DNA from: CAZKRU01 sp964555235
GTDB taxonomy: Bacteria; Verrucomicrobiota; Verrucomicrobiia; Methylacidiphilales; CAMAQI01
Direction of reading: 5' to 3'
Assembly (NCBI GenBank): GCA_964555235.1
Contig: CAZKRU010000010.1
Location: forward strand, 1-64,000
Length of the DNA stretch: 64,000 nt
A program made the position numbers and the translations under genes. This document shows positions 51,101 through 58,893 of this stretch, piece by piece. The notes below the pieces were generated by a model. That model saw only the letters and a list, made by a program, of their open reading frames with translations. It did no database searches and was not told where the DNA came from. The stretch's first letter is position 1; every line of letters begins with the position of its first letter.

Positions 51101-51797
51101 GCAGCCATGCAGGTCGCTGACGACGCCGTTTTGGACGGGAGTGACGAATGGCAGTCGCACATACTCGGCTTATTGCCAAAATATCGAAGAGCTCATTCCT
51201 TGGCGCACCTTGACAGGGCGCCAGCATCTCTATCTGGACCATGAAGCGTACGTTGCTTTCGGGGAGCATTTACCAACGTTTAAGCCGCGGGGAGAATTAC
51301 GTCAGACACGAGATTTGGAATTATCGAGCGCAGAGTCGGGCTCATTGGTTTTGAATTACTTAACCCCCCATGGAAAGTGGCACATCCACTCAACTTATGG
51401 GGATACCTTGCGGATGAAGACTTTATCCCGCGGATGCTATCCCGCGTGGGTCAATGATAAGGATGCAGATCAAATCGGTCTTGAAGATAATGATTGGGTA
51501 GAAATTTTCAACGACCATGGAGTGGTTTGTACTCGAGTTATTGTCAGTGCACGAATTCCTCGAGGGACGTGTTTCATTTATCACGCTCCCGAAAGAACGC
51601 TGGGGGTTCCGAAATCTCCTCAGCGGGGAAATCGGAGGGCGGGGGGGCACAACAGTCTGACTCGCGTTCGTTTGAAGCCGCTCTTCATGATCGGAGGGTA
51701 TGCGCAGTTTACCTACGCGTTTAACTATTGGGGGCCCACCGGGGTGAATCGAGATACTTTTATTGTGATCAAGAAATTAAATAAAGTGAGTTGGTAA
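48171..51797 (+). CDS. narG: Respiratory nitrate reductase alpha subunit
   Basis: A 1208-residue cytoplasm-facing molybdoenzyme. The FS0 ligands H33, C37, C41 and C76 have the E. coli spacing (4, 4, 35), and SFYDWYCDLPPASP (about 200-213) contains the Asp that coordinates Mo. It carries GEQTDVAESADWF and DAHFLVEARHGGTKVVV blocks. It reduces nitrate to nitrite with electrons from NarH. A GGAGGAGG ribosome site lies just upstream of ATG 48171. No Tat leader is present, supporting the cytoplasmic form. Confidence 0.97.
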   Translation: MSWIQDVFAPKDRTWEDFYRNRWAYDKKIRSTHGVNCTGSCSWEIYVKNGVVVWELQALDYPIIDKTIPPYEPRGCQRGISYSWYIYSPIRVKYPYVRGVLIDLWRKAKRKHPGDPVMAWRSIVSDDESKKSYQQARGKGGFRRCAWAEVNELIAAANLYTVQQYGPDRIIGFSPIPAMSMISYAAGARFCQLMGGTSMSFYDWYCDLPPASPEIWGEQTDVAESADWFHSKFIAVVGSNVLMTRTPDAHFLVEARHGGTKVVVFSPDFSQTSKVADEWVPLHQGQDGAFWMAVGHVILKEAYADRLVPAFRDYMKRYTDAAFLVTLDLQPDGTYRAGKFLRASQIEETKGEENADWKFFVADEHDGSLKMPKGAVGHRWQKKKGEWNLKLEDSRTGKEIDPALFITEKETIPVGVPDFSEGTNERIIRRHVPVRKVEGIEGTLLVTTVLELYFAQYGINRGLEGEWPSSYDDDTQPFTPGWQERFTGVKAEVAVRFAKEWIQTAEMTGGRCSVIIGAGVNHWYHNNLIYRAVINALMFCGCIGKNGGGLNHYVGQEKLVPQASWAPLAFAADWGGPPRLQNSPSFHYMHSDQWRYDRSFSEMCPVGDETHSMAHGHTADKQALAVRLGWLPCYPQFTESNSDVIRKAEASGAKTDQEIIDQVVDRLKSRNLKFAMEDPDRPECFPRVWYIWRGNAIMSSAKGHEYFLKHYLGTHHNAIAEECAKDEVKEVTWHDRVEHGKMDLIVDLNYRMDTSALYSDIVLPAATYYEKHDLNSTDMHTFIHPLQPAVPPCWESKSDWQIFRGLAEETGKLAKKYFPEPVKDIVVSPLMHDTPAEMAQPSIRDWAKGECEAIPGKTMPNFKVVMRDYAKLYEKFISVGPNFRNNGLALHGTHYEVSDVYDEYLSTHPREKWGGNEYVSLRQDKDVCEVILYFAAETNGEMAHRAFLAESIKTGIDHTHLAAGSREVRYTFDDLCAQPCRSLTTPFWTGVTNGSRTYSAYCQNIEELIPWRTLTGRQHLYLDHEAYVAFGEHLPTFKPRGELRQTRDLELSSAESGSLVLNYLTPHGKWHIHSTYGDTLRMKTLSRGCYPAWVNDKDADQIGLEDNDWVEIFNDHGVVCTRVIVSARIPRGTCFIYHAPERTLGVPKSPQRGNRRAGGHNSLTRVRLKPLFMIGGYAQFTYAFNYWGPTGVNRDTFIVIKKLNKVSW

Positions 51798-51808
51798 CAA
51801 GGATTCTC

Positions 51809-53302
51809 ATGGATGTACGCGCTCATGTTTCGATGATCTTTCACTTGGATAAGTGTATTGGATGCCACACTTGCAGTGTTGCCTGTAAAAATACGTGGAC
51901 GGACCGTCCGGGCGCAGAATATATGTGGTGGAACAATGTGGAGACTAAGCCGGGAACCGGTTATCCGACGCGTTGGGAGGATCAAGAAAAGTTCAAAGGG
52001 GGGTGGAAATTTGACGGTAAAGATGGGCTGGATTTGCGGTCCCAAAATCGTGTCGATGCCTTTTTGAAGCTTTTCTATAATCCGAATCAGCCCAATCTTG
52101 AAGAGTACTACGAACCATGGACTTACAAGTACGAGGATCTCTTTAACGCTCCGGCCGGGGATGACCAACCGACAGCCGTTCCGATTTCTCAAATTACCGG
52201 TGAGCAGATTGAGATTAAGTCAGGGCCTAATTGGGATGACGATCTTTCCGGATCTCCGATTTATGCGGAAAATGATATTAATTTGGACGCATTAACGGAG
52301 GACGAGCGAAACATGCTTTTTGAGGTAGAGCGGATGACGATGTTCTACCTGCCGCGTATTTGTAATCACTGTGCGAATCCGAGCTGTGTTGCGGCGTGTC
52401 CCTCCGGAGCGCTTTATAAGCGGGGGGAAGATGGTATTGTTTTGGTGGATCAGAATAAATGCAGGGGATGGCGTGCCTGTGTTTCTGCATGTCCCTACAA
52501 AAAGATTTACTATAATTGGAAGACGGGGAAGTCGGAGAAATGTATTCTCTGTTATCCCCGTCTTGAAACAGGGCAGCCACCCGCTTGTTTTCATTCGTGT
52601 GTCGGTCGGATTCGCTATCTCGGAGTGCTTCTCTATGATGCGGATCGAATTCCTGATGCAATGAAAGTCAGTGACCGAGGGTTGGTTGAATCCCAGCGTT
52701 CCGTTTTCTTGGATCCGAACGATCCCAAGGTGGTTGAGGCCGCATTGAAAAATGGAATTAGTGAAGCATTTATCGATGCCGCTCAGAATTCTCCAGCTTG
52801 GAATTATGTGATGAAGTGGAAGTTGGCGCTTCCGCTTCATATTGAATACAGGACCATGCCGATGCTCTTTTATGTGCCGCCTTTATTGCCAGTCATGGGG
52901 CAGGCTGTTAATGGAACGTATGGGCACTCGGGAGATCAGTTTTTTTCGAGCCTCGAGAAAGCACGTATTCCTTTGCGCTACTTCGCACAGCTTTTTAGTG
53001 CAGGAAATGAAGAAATTGTCGAGCGAGTGATGAAGAAGTTGATGGCTGTCCGTTACTACAAACGCTGGCAATCCGTGAAGGATTTTCCAGAGGATGAGGT
53101 TCGGAAGATTATTCGCGAAGCTCAGACAACACCGGAGGAGATTGAGGAAATTTATGCGATGACGGCGATCCCAACCGTGTATCAGCGCTATGTGCTTCCC
53201 CCGCTTCAACGGGAAGAGGCGGTTCAGAGTACTTGCAGTCCTGAGGCGTGTAAGGGATGTACGGGCTTGGGAATTAACCAGACCCCGGAGCGAGGAGCAT
53301 AA
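51809..53302 (+). CDS. narH: Respiratory nitrate reductase beta subunit
   Basis: A 497-residue iron-sulfur subunit with four Cys groups: CIGCHTCSVACK, CNHCANPSCVAACP, CRGWRACVSACP (Trp in place of one Cys marks the [3Fe-4S] site) and CILCYPRLETGQPPACFHSC. It carries electrons from the membrane subunit to NarG. The start is ATG 51809 with AAGGA upstream; the upstream frame from TTG 51791 overlaps narG. Its end carries extra Cys (TCSPEACKGC). Confidence 0.97.
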   Translation: MDVRAHVSMIFHLDKCIGCHTCSVACKNTWTDRPGAEYMWWNNVETKPGTGYPTRWEDQEKFKGGWKFDGKDGLDLRSQNRVDAFLKLFYNPNQPNLEEYYEPWTYKYEDLFNAPAGDDQPTAVPISQITGEQIEIKSGPNWDDDLSGSPIYAENDINLDALTEDERNMLFEVERMTMFYLPRICNHCANPSCVAACPSGALYKRGEDGIVLVDQNKCRGWRACVSACPYKKIYYNWKTGKSEKCILCYPRLETGQPPACFHSCVGRIRYLGVLLYDADRIPDAMKVSDRGLVESQRSVFLDPNDPKVVEAALKNGISEAFIDAAQNSPAWNYVMKWKLALPLHIEYRTMPMLFYVPPLLPVMGQAVNGTYGHSGDQFFSSLEKARIPLRYFAQLFSAGNEEIVERVMKKLMAVRYYKRWQSVKDFPEDEVRKIIREAQTTPEEIEEIYAMTAIPTVYQRYVLPPLQREEAVQSTCSPEACKGCTGLGINQTPERGA

Positions 53303-53303
53303 A

Positions 53304-53936
53304 ATGAAACAAAGAGGGAAAATATTGAAGGGGCTCGTCTACTTTCTGACCTACCCTGACGAGAGGTTTTCAGGGAATGCTGAGGCGCTCTCTCGGCTGT
53401 TTCAAGGATATGACTCCTTGTCCGCGGGGCGATTTGAAACGTTCCTAGTTCGCATGAATGCACTCCTGCCGGAGGAGCGAGAGGAGATCTTTACAAGAAC
53501 ATTTGATGTCACCCCCGTCTGCATTCCGTATGTCAGTATTCATCTTTTCGGAGAGGAGAATTTCAAAAGAGGCGAGATGATGGCGCGGTTGAATGCACGT
53601 TATGAAGAGATGCAATTTGATCCCGCTGGAGAACTTCCCGATCATGTTGTGGTTCTTTTGCGTTATGCGGCAGGAGTGGACGATGGGGAGTTTCAAGAGC
53701 TCGTACGCTTTTGTCTCTTAGGGCCTATTGCGCGAATGATTGCGGCAAATGGGGAGGAGAATCCCTACTGCATTCTTCTCGAAACAATTCAAGCCGTTCT
53801 GAAAGTCGAGGCTCCTGGCGTTGCTGCGGAAGTTCCGCCGGTACAACAGCAGCAGGCGGCCTCGTGTGCCCCGAGCGGTGGATGTAGCTGTGGACCTGTG
53901 ATGAGCCCAGAAAAAGTAGAACCTCTCTTAACTTAG
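53304..53936 (+). CDS. narJ: Nitrate reductase assembly chaperone NarJ
   Basis: A 210-residue helical TorD-family chaperone that guides cofactor insertion into NarG. LKGLVYFLTYPDERF opens it, and YVSIHLFGEENFKRGEMMA is the conserved middle. The C-terminal tail holds a Cys-rich run (SCAPSGGCSCGP) not usual in E. coli NarJ. ATG 53304 follows the narH stop by one base, behind GAGGAG. Confidence 0.9.
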   Translation: MKQRGKILKGLVYFLTYPDERFSGNAEALSRLFQGYDSLSAGRFETFLVRMNALLPEEREEIFTRTFDVTPVCIPYVSIHLFGEENFKRGEMMARLNARYEEMQFDPAGELPDHVVVLLRYAAGVDDGEFQELVRFCLLGPIARMIAANGEENPYCILLETIQAVLKVEAPGVAAEVPPVQQQQAASCAPSGGCSCGPVMSPEKVEPLLT

Positions 53937-53944
53937 GATAAATC

Positions 53945-55264
53945 ATGATGGACGAATTCTTTTTTATTGGACTTCCTTATCTCTCGCTTACGGTGGCGCT
54001 TGTCGGGTGTATCGTGCGCTGGAGATATTCAAAATATTCGGTTTCGTCACTCTCCTCCCAGTTTTTAGAAAGCAAACAACTGCTCTGGGGATCGGCTCCT
54101 TGGCACATTGGTATTTTGGTGATCCTTTTTGGTCATGTTGTTGCTGGATTTTTTCCCCAGATTTGGTCGAGCATTCTCACGATTCCCGGAGCGTTAGTGG
54201 CGATTGAGACTGCCGGAATTGCGTTATCAACGATCAGTCTTATTGGGTTGCTATTGTTAATTATACGAAGACTAACCTCCGCGCGGGTTCAGGCGGTCAC
54301 CAGCACGATGGATCTGGTTGTTCTTGCACTATTGTTGGCTCAAGTGTTGGTCGGATTCCTTTCGGCGCTTTTGTATCGTTATGGTTCTGCTTGGTCAACG
54401 GGAACGGTCGTTCCCTATTTTTGGAGCTTGCTGACACTTCACCCTGAGATGGCCTATGTGACTGGTTTTCCAATCCTCTTCAAGATTCATATCATTCTTG
54501 CATGGGTGTTAATTTTGATGCTTCCCTTCACGAGATTAGTTCATCTCTTAGCGGTTCCAATCCAGTATCTTTGGAGAGCGCCTCAGTTGGTTCTTTGGAA
54601 TAATGCAAGACGGAGCGAGCATGCGCAGGCGGCAATCTTGAGAGAGGAAGGGCGGCGAGATTTTATTCGGGGATTTGTCGGCTTAACGATTGCGGGGGGA
54701 CTGTTATCACTGGGTGCTGGTGAAAAGCTGTTTAAGTTTTTTAGAGGGCCGAGTCATGATGAGAATGCGGAGTCCGATTTGTTGGCAAAGAAGCTTCACC
54801 GACTTCGTCAAACCGCAGAGGAGCGGGAATTGGAATTGGAGCGACGAAGAAACTCCATGATTTTTATTTCGCGCTATGCAGAGCTGAGTCCGACAAAAGG
54901 AAAATATTTCATCGATTACCACATGGCGCCGGGGCTTGTTTTTAAAGGGGAAGACGGTCTTCCGCTTTTAATTTCAGCAAAATGTACCCATTTAGGGTGT
55001 ACTGTGAACTCGGAGACGGATGCTCAAGGGCGACTTCTTTGTCCGTGTCATGTTTCTTACTTTGACATCAAGACAGGTAAACCAAACGACGGCGCTCCTG
55101 CGAAAGATCCGCTTCCCCATTTGTCCTGGGCGTTAGTTGATCCGACAGGAAAAGTGATTGCTCGCAATGGTGAGGGCTCATCAGCGAAGGAGAAGTATGA
55201 TCCCTCATTGTTCAGCGCGTGCAGCGTCTATATGACTCAACCCCCTAGCGCTGGAATAAGTTAG
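53945..55264 (+). CDS. narI: NarI-Rieske fusion protein
   Basis: A 439-residue protein in which a complete NarI cytochrome b (residues 1-225) is fused to a Rieske iron-sulfur domain (about 235-439). The NarI part has five membrane helices and all four heme ligands H54, H64, H182 and H200, at the E. coli spacings of 10 and 18. It is followed by R237-R238-D-F (Tat-like) and a sixth helix (241-258). The Rieske domain has C347-T-H349-L-G-C352 and C366-P-C368-H369. A coiled-coil-like linker (280-302) joins them. By the topology of NarI the fused domain should end up outside, as in bc complexes. The fusion is continuous in one frame over 1320 bases with no frameshift. Confidence 0.93.
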   Translation: MMDEFFFIGLPYLSLTVALVGCIVRWRYSKYSVSSLSSQFLESKQLLWGSAPWHIGILVILFGHVVAGFFPQIWSSILTIPGALVAIETAGIALSTISLIGLLLLIIRRLTSARVQAVTSTMDLVVLALLLAQVLVGFLSALLYRYGSAWSTGTVVPYFWSLLTLHPEMAYVTGFPILFKIHIILAWVLILMLPFTRLVHLLAVPIQYLWRAPQLVLWNNARRSEHAQAAILREEGRRDFIRGFVGLTIAGGLLSLGAGEKLFKFFRGPSHDENAESDLLAKKLHRLRQTAEERELELERRRNSMIFISRYAELSPTKGKYFIDYHMAPGLVFKGEDGLPLLISAKCTHLGCTVNSETDAQGRLLCPCHVSYFDIKTGKPNDGAPAKDPLPHLSWALVDPTGKVIARNGEGSSAKEKYDPSLFSACSVYMTQPPSAGIS

Positions 55265-55282
55265 TTAATATTTGGAGGAGCT

Positions 55283-56392
55283 ATGCCAGATCTCAAAAAT
55301 GTCATTAAAACGGCGGAAGTTTATTTTGGAGAGCGGTTTCCCGTTGAGAAAATGAACTACCGTTCCATGGTGGAGAAAAAAGAGGTCCCTGTGCATCATT
55401 TTAACTGGGCTTACTATCTTGGAGGACTCGCTCTATTTTTCTTTGTGGTTCAGGTCATTACCGGACTGATGCTTCTTTTCTATTATCAACCGACGGTGAG
55501 TGATGCTCACGCCTCAGTGGAGTATATTACCGAACAAGTGCCGGGGGGAGCGTTAGTGAGGAATATGCATTCCTGGACCTCCTCGCTGATGATTGGTGCC
55601 GTGATGGTGCATTTGCTGACAGCCTTTGCGATGAAAGCATTTGAAAAGCCGCGAGAGATTACTTGGGTGACAGGAGTTTTGTTGCTCGCCATTACCTTCG
55701 GGTTTGGATTTACCGGATATTTGCTCCCGTGGCACCAAATCGCAGTGAATGCCACTAAGATAGGGATGCAGTCGATTGAGCAGATGGGACAATATCTTCC
55801 TGGACAGCTTGCCGAATTGCCGAGACTTGTTAAAGAGACGATTCAAGGGGAGGCAGCTGTCGGGCAGGCGACGCTGAGCCGATTTTTCGCGATTCATGTG
55901 ATCGTTTTGCCTCTCTCCATTTTTGGGGTTCTCGGAATTCATTTAATGTCTGTACAGCTTCATGGCATGAGCCGTGGCATCGATGGGGTGCCCCGCCGTC
56001 AGGAGAAATTCTTTCCGACTTTTTTCATTAAGGATCTTTCGATTTGGTGCGTTGCTTTTTTTGTTCTTTATGTGATTGCGCTTTGTCTCCCTTTCGAATC
56101 ATTTTATTCCTATCCCCTATTTGAGCCCTTTGATGCCAAAGGGTCCACTCCTGATGGGATTAAGCCGGAGTGGTACTTTTACTTTGTATACTACCCCCTC
56201 GAAATTCTCCCCTTTTGGATGATTTTAGTCGGATCGGGGGCGGCGGGGGCTGTCCTTCTGCTGACGCCTTGGATTTTTAAAGGTGCGACGCGAAAAACCT
56301 TAGTGCTGCTTTCCCTTGCGGCTTCATTCTACTTAATCATTATGACTATTTTTGGAGAGCAGATTTACTTAATGTTTAAGGGAGGGCATTGA
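55283..56392 (+). CDS. Cytochrome b of a bc complex (b6-type His spacing)
   Basis: A 369-residue membrane protein that includes both the b6-like and subunit-IV-like halves. The heme ligands are H96/H110 and H205/H220; the 14 and 15 spacing is that of cytochrome b6, not bc1 (14 and 14). The quinol-site motif is PEWY (295-298), and GYLLPWHQIA is conserved. The Cys that binds heme c-n in b6 proteins is Tyr here (NWAYYLGG). The gene follows the NarI-Rieske fusion by 18 bases and overlaps the cytochrome c gene, so it is part of the nar operon. Confidence 0.94.
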   Translation: MPDLKNVIKTAEVYFGERFPVEKMNYRSMVEKKEVPVHHFNWAYYLGGLALFFFVVQVITGLMLLFYYQPTVSDAHASVEYITEQVPGGALVRNMHSWTSSLMIGAVMVHLLTAFAMKAFEKPREITWVTGVLLLAITFGFGFTGYLLPWHQIAVNATKIGMQSIEQMGQYLPGQLAELPRLVKETIQGEAAVGQATLSRFFAIHVIVLPLSIFGVLGIHLMSVQLHGMSRGIDGVPRRQEKFFPTFFIKDLSIWCVAFFVLYVIALCLPFESFYSYPLFEPFDAKGSTPDGIKPEWYFYFVYYPLEILPFWMILVGSGAAGAVLLLTPWIFKGATRKTLVLLSLAASFYLIIMTIFGEQIYLMFKGGH

Positions 56393-56994
56393 TGAGTACT
56401 TTGAAGATGTTGCCAAAAATGGCATTGATCGCGATTGGTGTGCAGACTTTCGTGGTGTCCGTGAATGCCTATCCGGAGTATCAGGAATTTATCAAAAAGA
56501 ATTCCGGACGATCGATTAATTGCGCCATGTGTCACGCGCATCCCGATGGCCCCGAAGGGATGGCATCCGGACAGATAGGGAAGCTGACAGCGGAGGAGTT
56601 AAAACGACTCGGAAAAGCCCGTGCGGCGTTTGAGCCGGGGCAAAAAGTGGAGAGCCCGATTCTTAATTTATTTGGAAATCGAATCATCGAGGAGATTGGA
56701 AAGAAAAAGTTTTTGGAGTTACGTCATGCCCCTGGAAAGCTGTCCGAAATCTATCCCTATAATCTTGATCTTGACCAAGATAGTATTCCGGATATGCGGG
56801 AGTACGAAGAAGGAACGCATCCGTTGAAGCCAATGGATGGAAATCCGTGGGCGCTTTTTTGGACGAACTTGAAAAGAAATCGAGGACAAATTGCTTTGGT
56901 CGCCGCGGCAACGATTTCTTCGCTGGTAGGTTGGCGGTTTCTTCTTCACGGATTTGCGGCGGCGACACGTGCAGAACGTGACGATGAGATTTAG
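56392..56994 (+). CDS. Membrane-anchored monoheme cytochrome c
   Basis: A 200-residue protein with a signal peptide (8-26), a single heme site C44-A-M-C47-H48 and a C-terminal helix (about 171-190). A calcium-loop-like stretch DLDQDSIPDMREY (about 124-136) resembles thrombospondin type-3/dockerin repeats. ATG 56392 shares its A with the TGA of the cytochrome b gene. It is the likely electron acceptor of the Rieske/cytochrome b pair. Confidence 0.85.
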   Translation: MSTLKMLPKMALIAIGVQTFVVSVNAYPEYQEFIKKNSGRSINCAMCHAHPDGPEGMASGQIGKLTAEELKRLGKARAAFEPGQKVESPILNLFGNRIIEEIGKKKFLELRHAPGKLSEIYPYNLDLDQDSIPDMREYEEGTHPLKPMDGNPWALFWTNLKRNRGQIALVAAATISSLVGWRFLLHGFAAATRAERDDEI

Positions 56995-57032
56995 AATATA
57001 ATTTAAGTGTTTCTCTCTCTACCTCTGTGAGA

Positions 57033-57078
57033 ATAGGGGAATTCCCTATAAAGAACTCGCCTCACCTCTAATAGTGAG
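57033..57078. other. Two small hairpins after the nar operon
   Basis: ATAGGG-N5-CCCTAT (57033-57049) and CTCAC-N8-GTGAG (57061-57078) lie in the 212-base gap before narK. Neither is followed by a T-run, so they may be weak terminators or processing sites. Confidence 0.4.
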
Positions 57079-57158
57079 ATTCGTAATTGTCCGATACGCT
57101 TGTCTCAATGGAGCGTTGTATTTGCCATTATCGCTTAGGAAAAAGAAATGCCAATCGA

Positions 57159-57172
57159 TTGACCTGCATCAA
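57159..57172. promoter_or_regulatory. Fnr/Dnr-type box for narK
   Basis: TTGAC-CTGC-ATCAA, identical to the nar box at 47334-47347. Its centre is exactly 41.5 bases from the narK ATG. Confidence 0.82.
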
Positions 57173-57206
57173 TTCTTTGTGTCGAACGGAGTGATAAGGT
57201 TTCCTT

Positions 57207-58670
57207 ATGAAAGAGACTATTAACGAGCCCCAACGATCGAATCAGAGTTCTAAAGGCAATTCGCAAGGATTGGTTGTTCCTGCGGGAGGAACACTGATTT
57301 CGGATTGGCGTCCAGAAGAGAATGAGTTTTGGAATCAAGTGGGGAGTCACGTTGCGCGACGAAATTTGTGGATTTCCATTCCGGCGCTTTTCCTCGCTTT
57401 TGCGGTTTGGATGGTTTGGAGCGCGGTAGTGGTTAAGTTGAATTCGATTGGGTTTAAATTCACAACGCAGGAATTGTTTTGGTTGACCGCATTGCCGGGG
57501 CTCTCGGGAGCAACGTTACGAATCTTCTATTCCTTTACCGTACCGATCTTTGGGGGAAGGAATTGGACAGTACTGAGCACCGCCTCTCTATTGATTCCAG
57601 CGCTGGGAATGGGATGGGCCATTCAGGACATAACGACGCCCTATGCGGTTTTTGTGGTATTGGCCTTGTTTTGCGGATTAGGAGGCGGAAATTTTGCCTC
57701 GAGTATGTCGAATATTAATTACTTTTATCCAAAGGCAGAAAAAGGCGTTGCCTTGGGGCTGAACGCGGGATTGGGGAATTTGGGGGTGAGCGCGACGCAG
57801 TTCTTGGTTCCCTTGGTGATTGGAGTGGATTTATTTTATGGTTATGTGGGCAATCATCAGATGGCGGTATCAAAGTCAGGGATTGCTTCTCCTGCGTGGC
57901 TGCAGAATGCAGGGTTTGTTTGGGTTCCTGCGTTGGTGATTACGGTGATAGCAGCTTGGTTTGGGATGAATAACCTTGAGGGGGCCAAGGCTTCATTTGC
58001 AGAGCAGGCGGTAATATTCAAGCGGAAGCACAATTATCTTATGTGCTGGCTTTATCTCGGAACGTTTGGATCGTTTATCGGATATTCAGCCGGATTTCCT
58101 CTTTTGATTAAAACGCAATTTGTCGGAGTAGATCCGCTTAAGTACGCCTTTCTCGGGCCGTTAGTGGGGGCATTGGCGCGACCAATCGGCGGTTGGATTT
58201 CAGACAAGTTTGGAGGGGCGAGGGTGACGCTTTGGAATTTTATGGCGATGATTATTGCGGTGGGAGGGGTGCTTCACTATTTGGCAATACCGTTGGAGCC
58301 TGGCGCATTTTCAGGTTTTCTTGCCTGCTTTATGCTTTTGTTCCTGACGACTGGAGTTGGCAATGCCTCAACATTCAAAATGATCCCCGTGATCTTCTTG
58401 AATGAGCAGATGAAAGCGTATGAAGGAACTGGGGCGGCTGGGGTACAGACAGCGATTCGAGGGGCGGCAAAAGAGTCGAGTGCGATCTTAGGCTTCTCTT
58501 CCGCGATTGGCGCTTATGGGGCTTTTTTGATTCCGAATGCCTATGGGCTTTCGGTGGCTCATACCGGCAGTCCTGCATCTGCTCTTTATGGGTTCGCAGG
58601 GTTCTATGTCTCTTGTTTGTTGGTGACTTGGTGGTACTACGCAAGAAAAGGGGCAGAAGCGCCCTGTTAA
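57207..58670 (+). CDS. narK: NarK-type nitrate/nitrite transporter
   Basis: A 487-residue major-facilitator protein of the NNP family with 12 helices. GLGGGNFASSMSNINYFYPK (about 151-170) is the first nitrate signature and AKESSAILGFSSAIGAYG is in the late-helix region. It exchanges nitrate for nitrite across the inner membrane. It is first in an operon with a small membrane protein and a second narK gene. Confidence 0.95.
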   Translation: MKETINEPQRSNQSSKGNSQGLVVPAGGTLISDWRPEENEFWNQVGSHVARRNLWISIPALFLAFAVWMVWSAVVVKLNSIGFKFTTQELFWLTALPGLSGATLRIFYSFTVPIFGGRNWTVLSTASLLIPALGMGWAIQDITTPYAVFVVLALFCGLGGGNFASSMSNINYFYPKAEKGVALGLNAGLGNLGVSATQFLVPLVIGVDLFYGYVGNHQMAVSKSGIASPAWLQNAGFVWVPALVITVIAAWFGMNNLEGAKASFAEQAVIFKRKHNYLMCWLYLGTFGSFIGYSAGFPLLIKTQFVGVDPLKYAFLGPLVGALARPIGGWISDKFGGARVTLWNFMAMIIAVGGVLHYLAIPLEPGAFSGFLACFMLLFLTTGVGNASTFKMIPVIFLNEQMKAYEGTGAAGVQTAIRGAAKESSAILGFSSAIGAYGAFLIPNAYGLSVAHTGSPASALYGFAGFYVSCLLVTWWYYARKGAEAPC

Positions 58671-58693
58671 ATGGAGTTTTTAATAAAATTGAG

Positions 58694-58888
58694 ATGAAAG
58701 ATTCGATCAAATTTTTAACTCGTGGTGTGATAGTCCCTCCTCGAAGGGAGCCATTCAATCACGCCCTTGTTCTTTGCTTGAATGTACTCGTTTTTGCTTG
58801 CGGGTTTGTTGGATGGTGGATGCTTTGGTTAATTGTAAGGCCGACTCAGAAAACAGTTCGTCCGAGTGAGACGTGGAGGAGAAAGTAA
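58694..58888 (+). CDS. Small single-helix membrane protein between the narK genes
   Basis: A 64-residue protein with one membrane helix (about 23-43, ALVLCLNVLVFACGFVGWW) and basic ends, starting at ATG 58694. Its stop is 5 bases before the next narK ATG. The family is not recognised. A frame from 58613 overlaps the first narK gene and is less likely. Confidence 0.6.
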   Translation: MKDSIKFLTRGVIVPPRREPFNHALVLCLNVLVFACGFVGWWMLWLIVRPTQKTVRPSETWRRK

Positions 58889-58893
58889 TTCAA

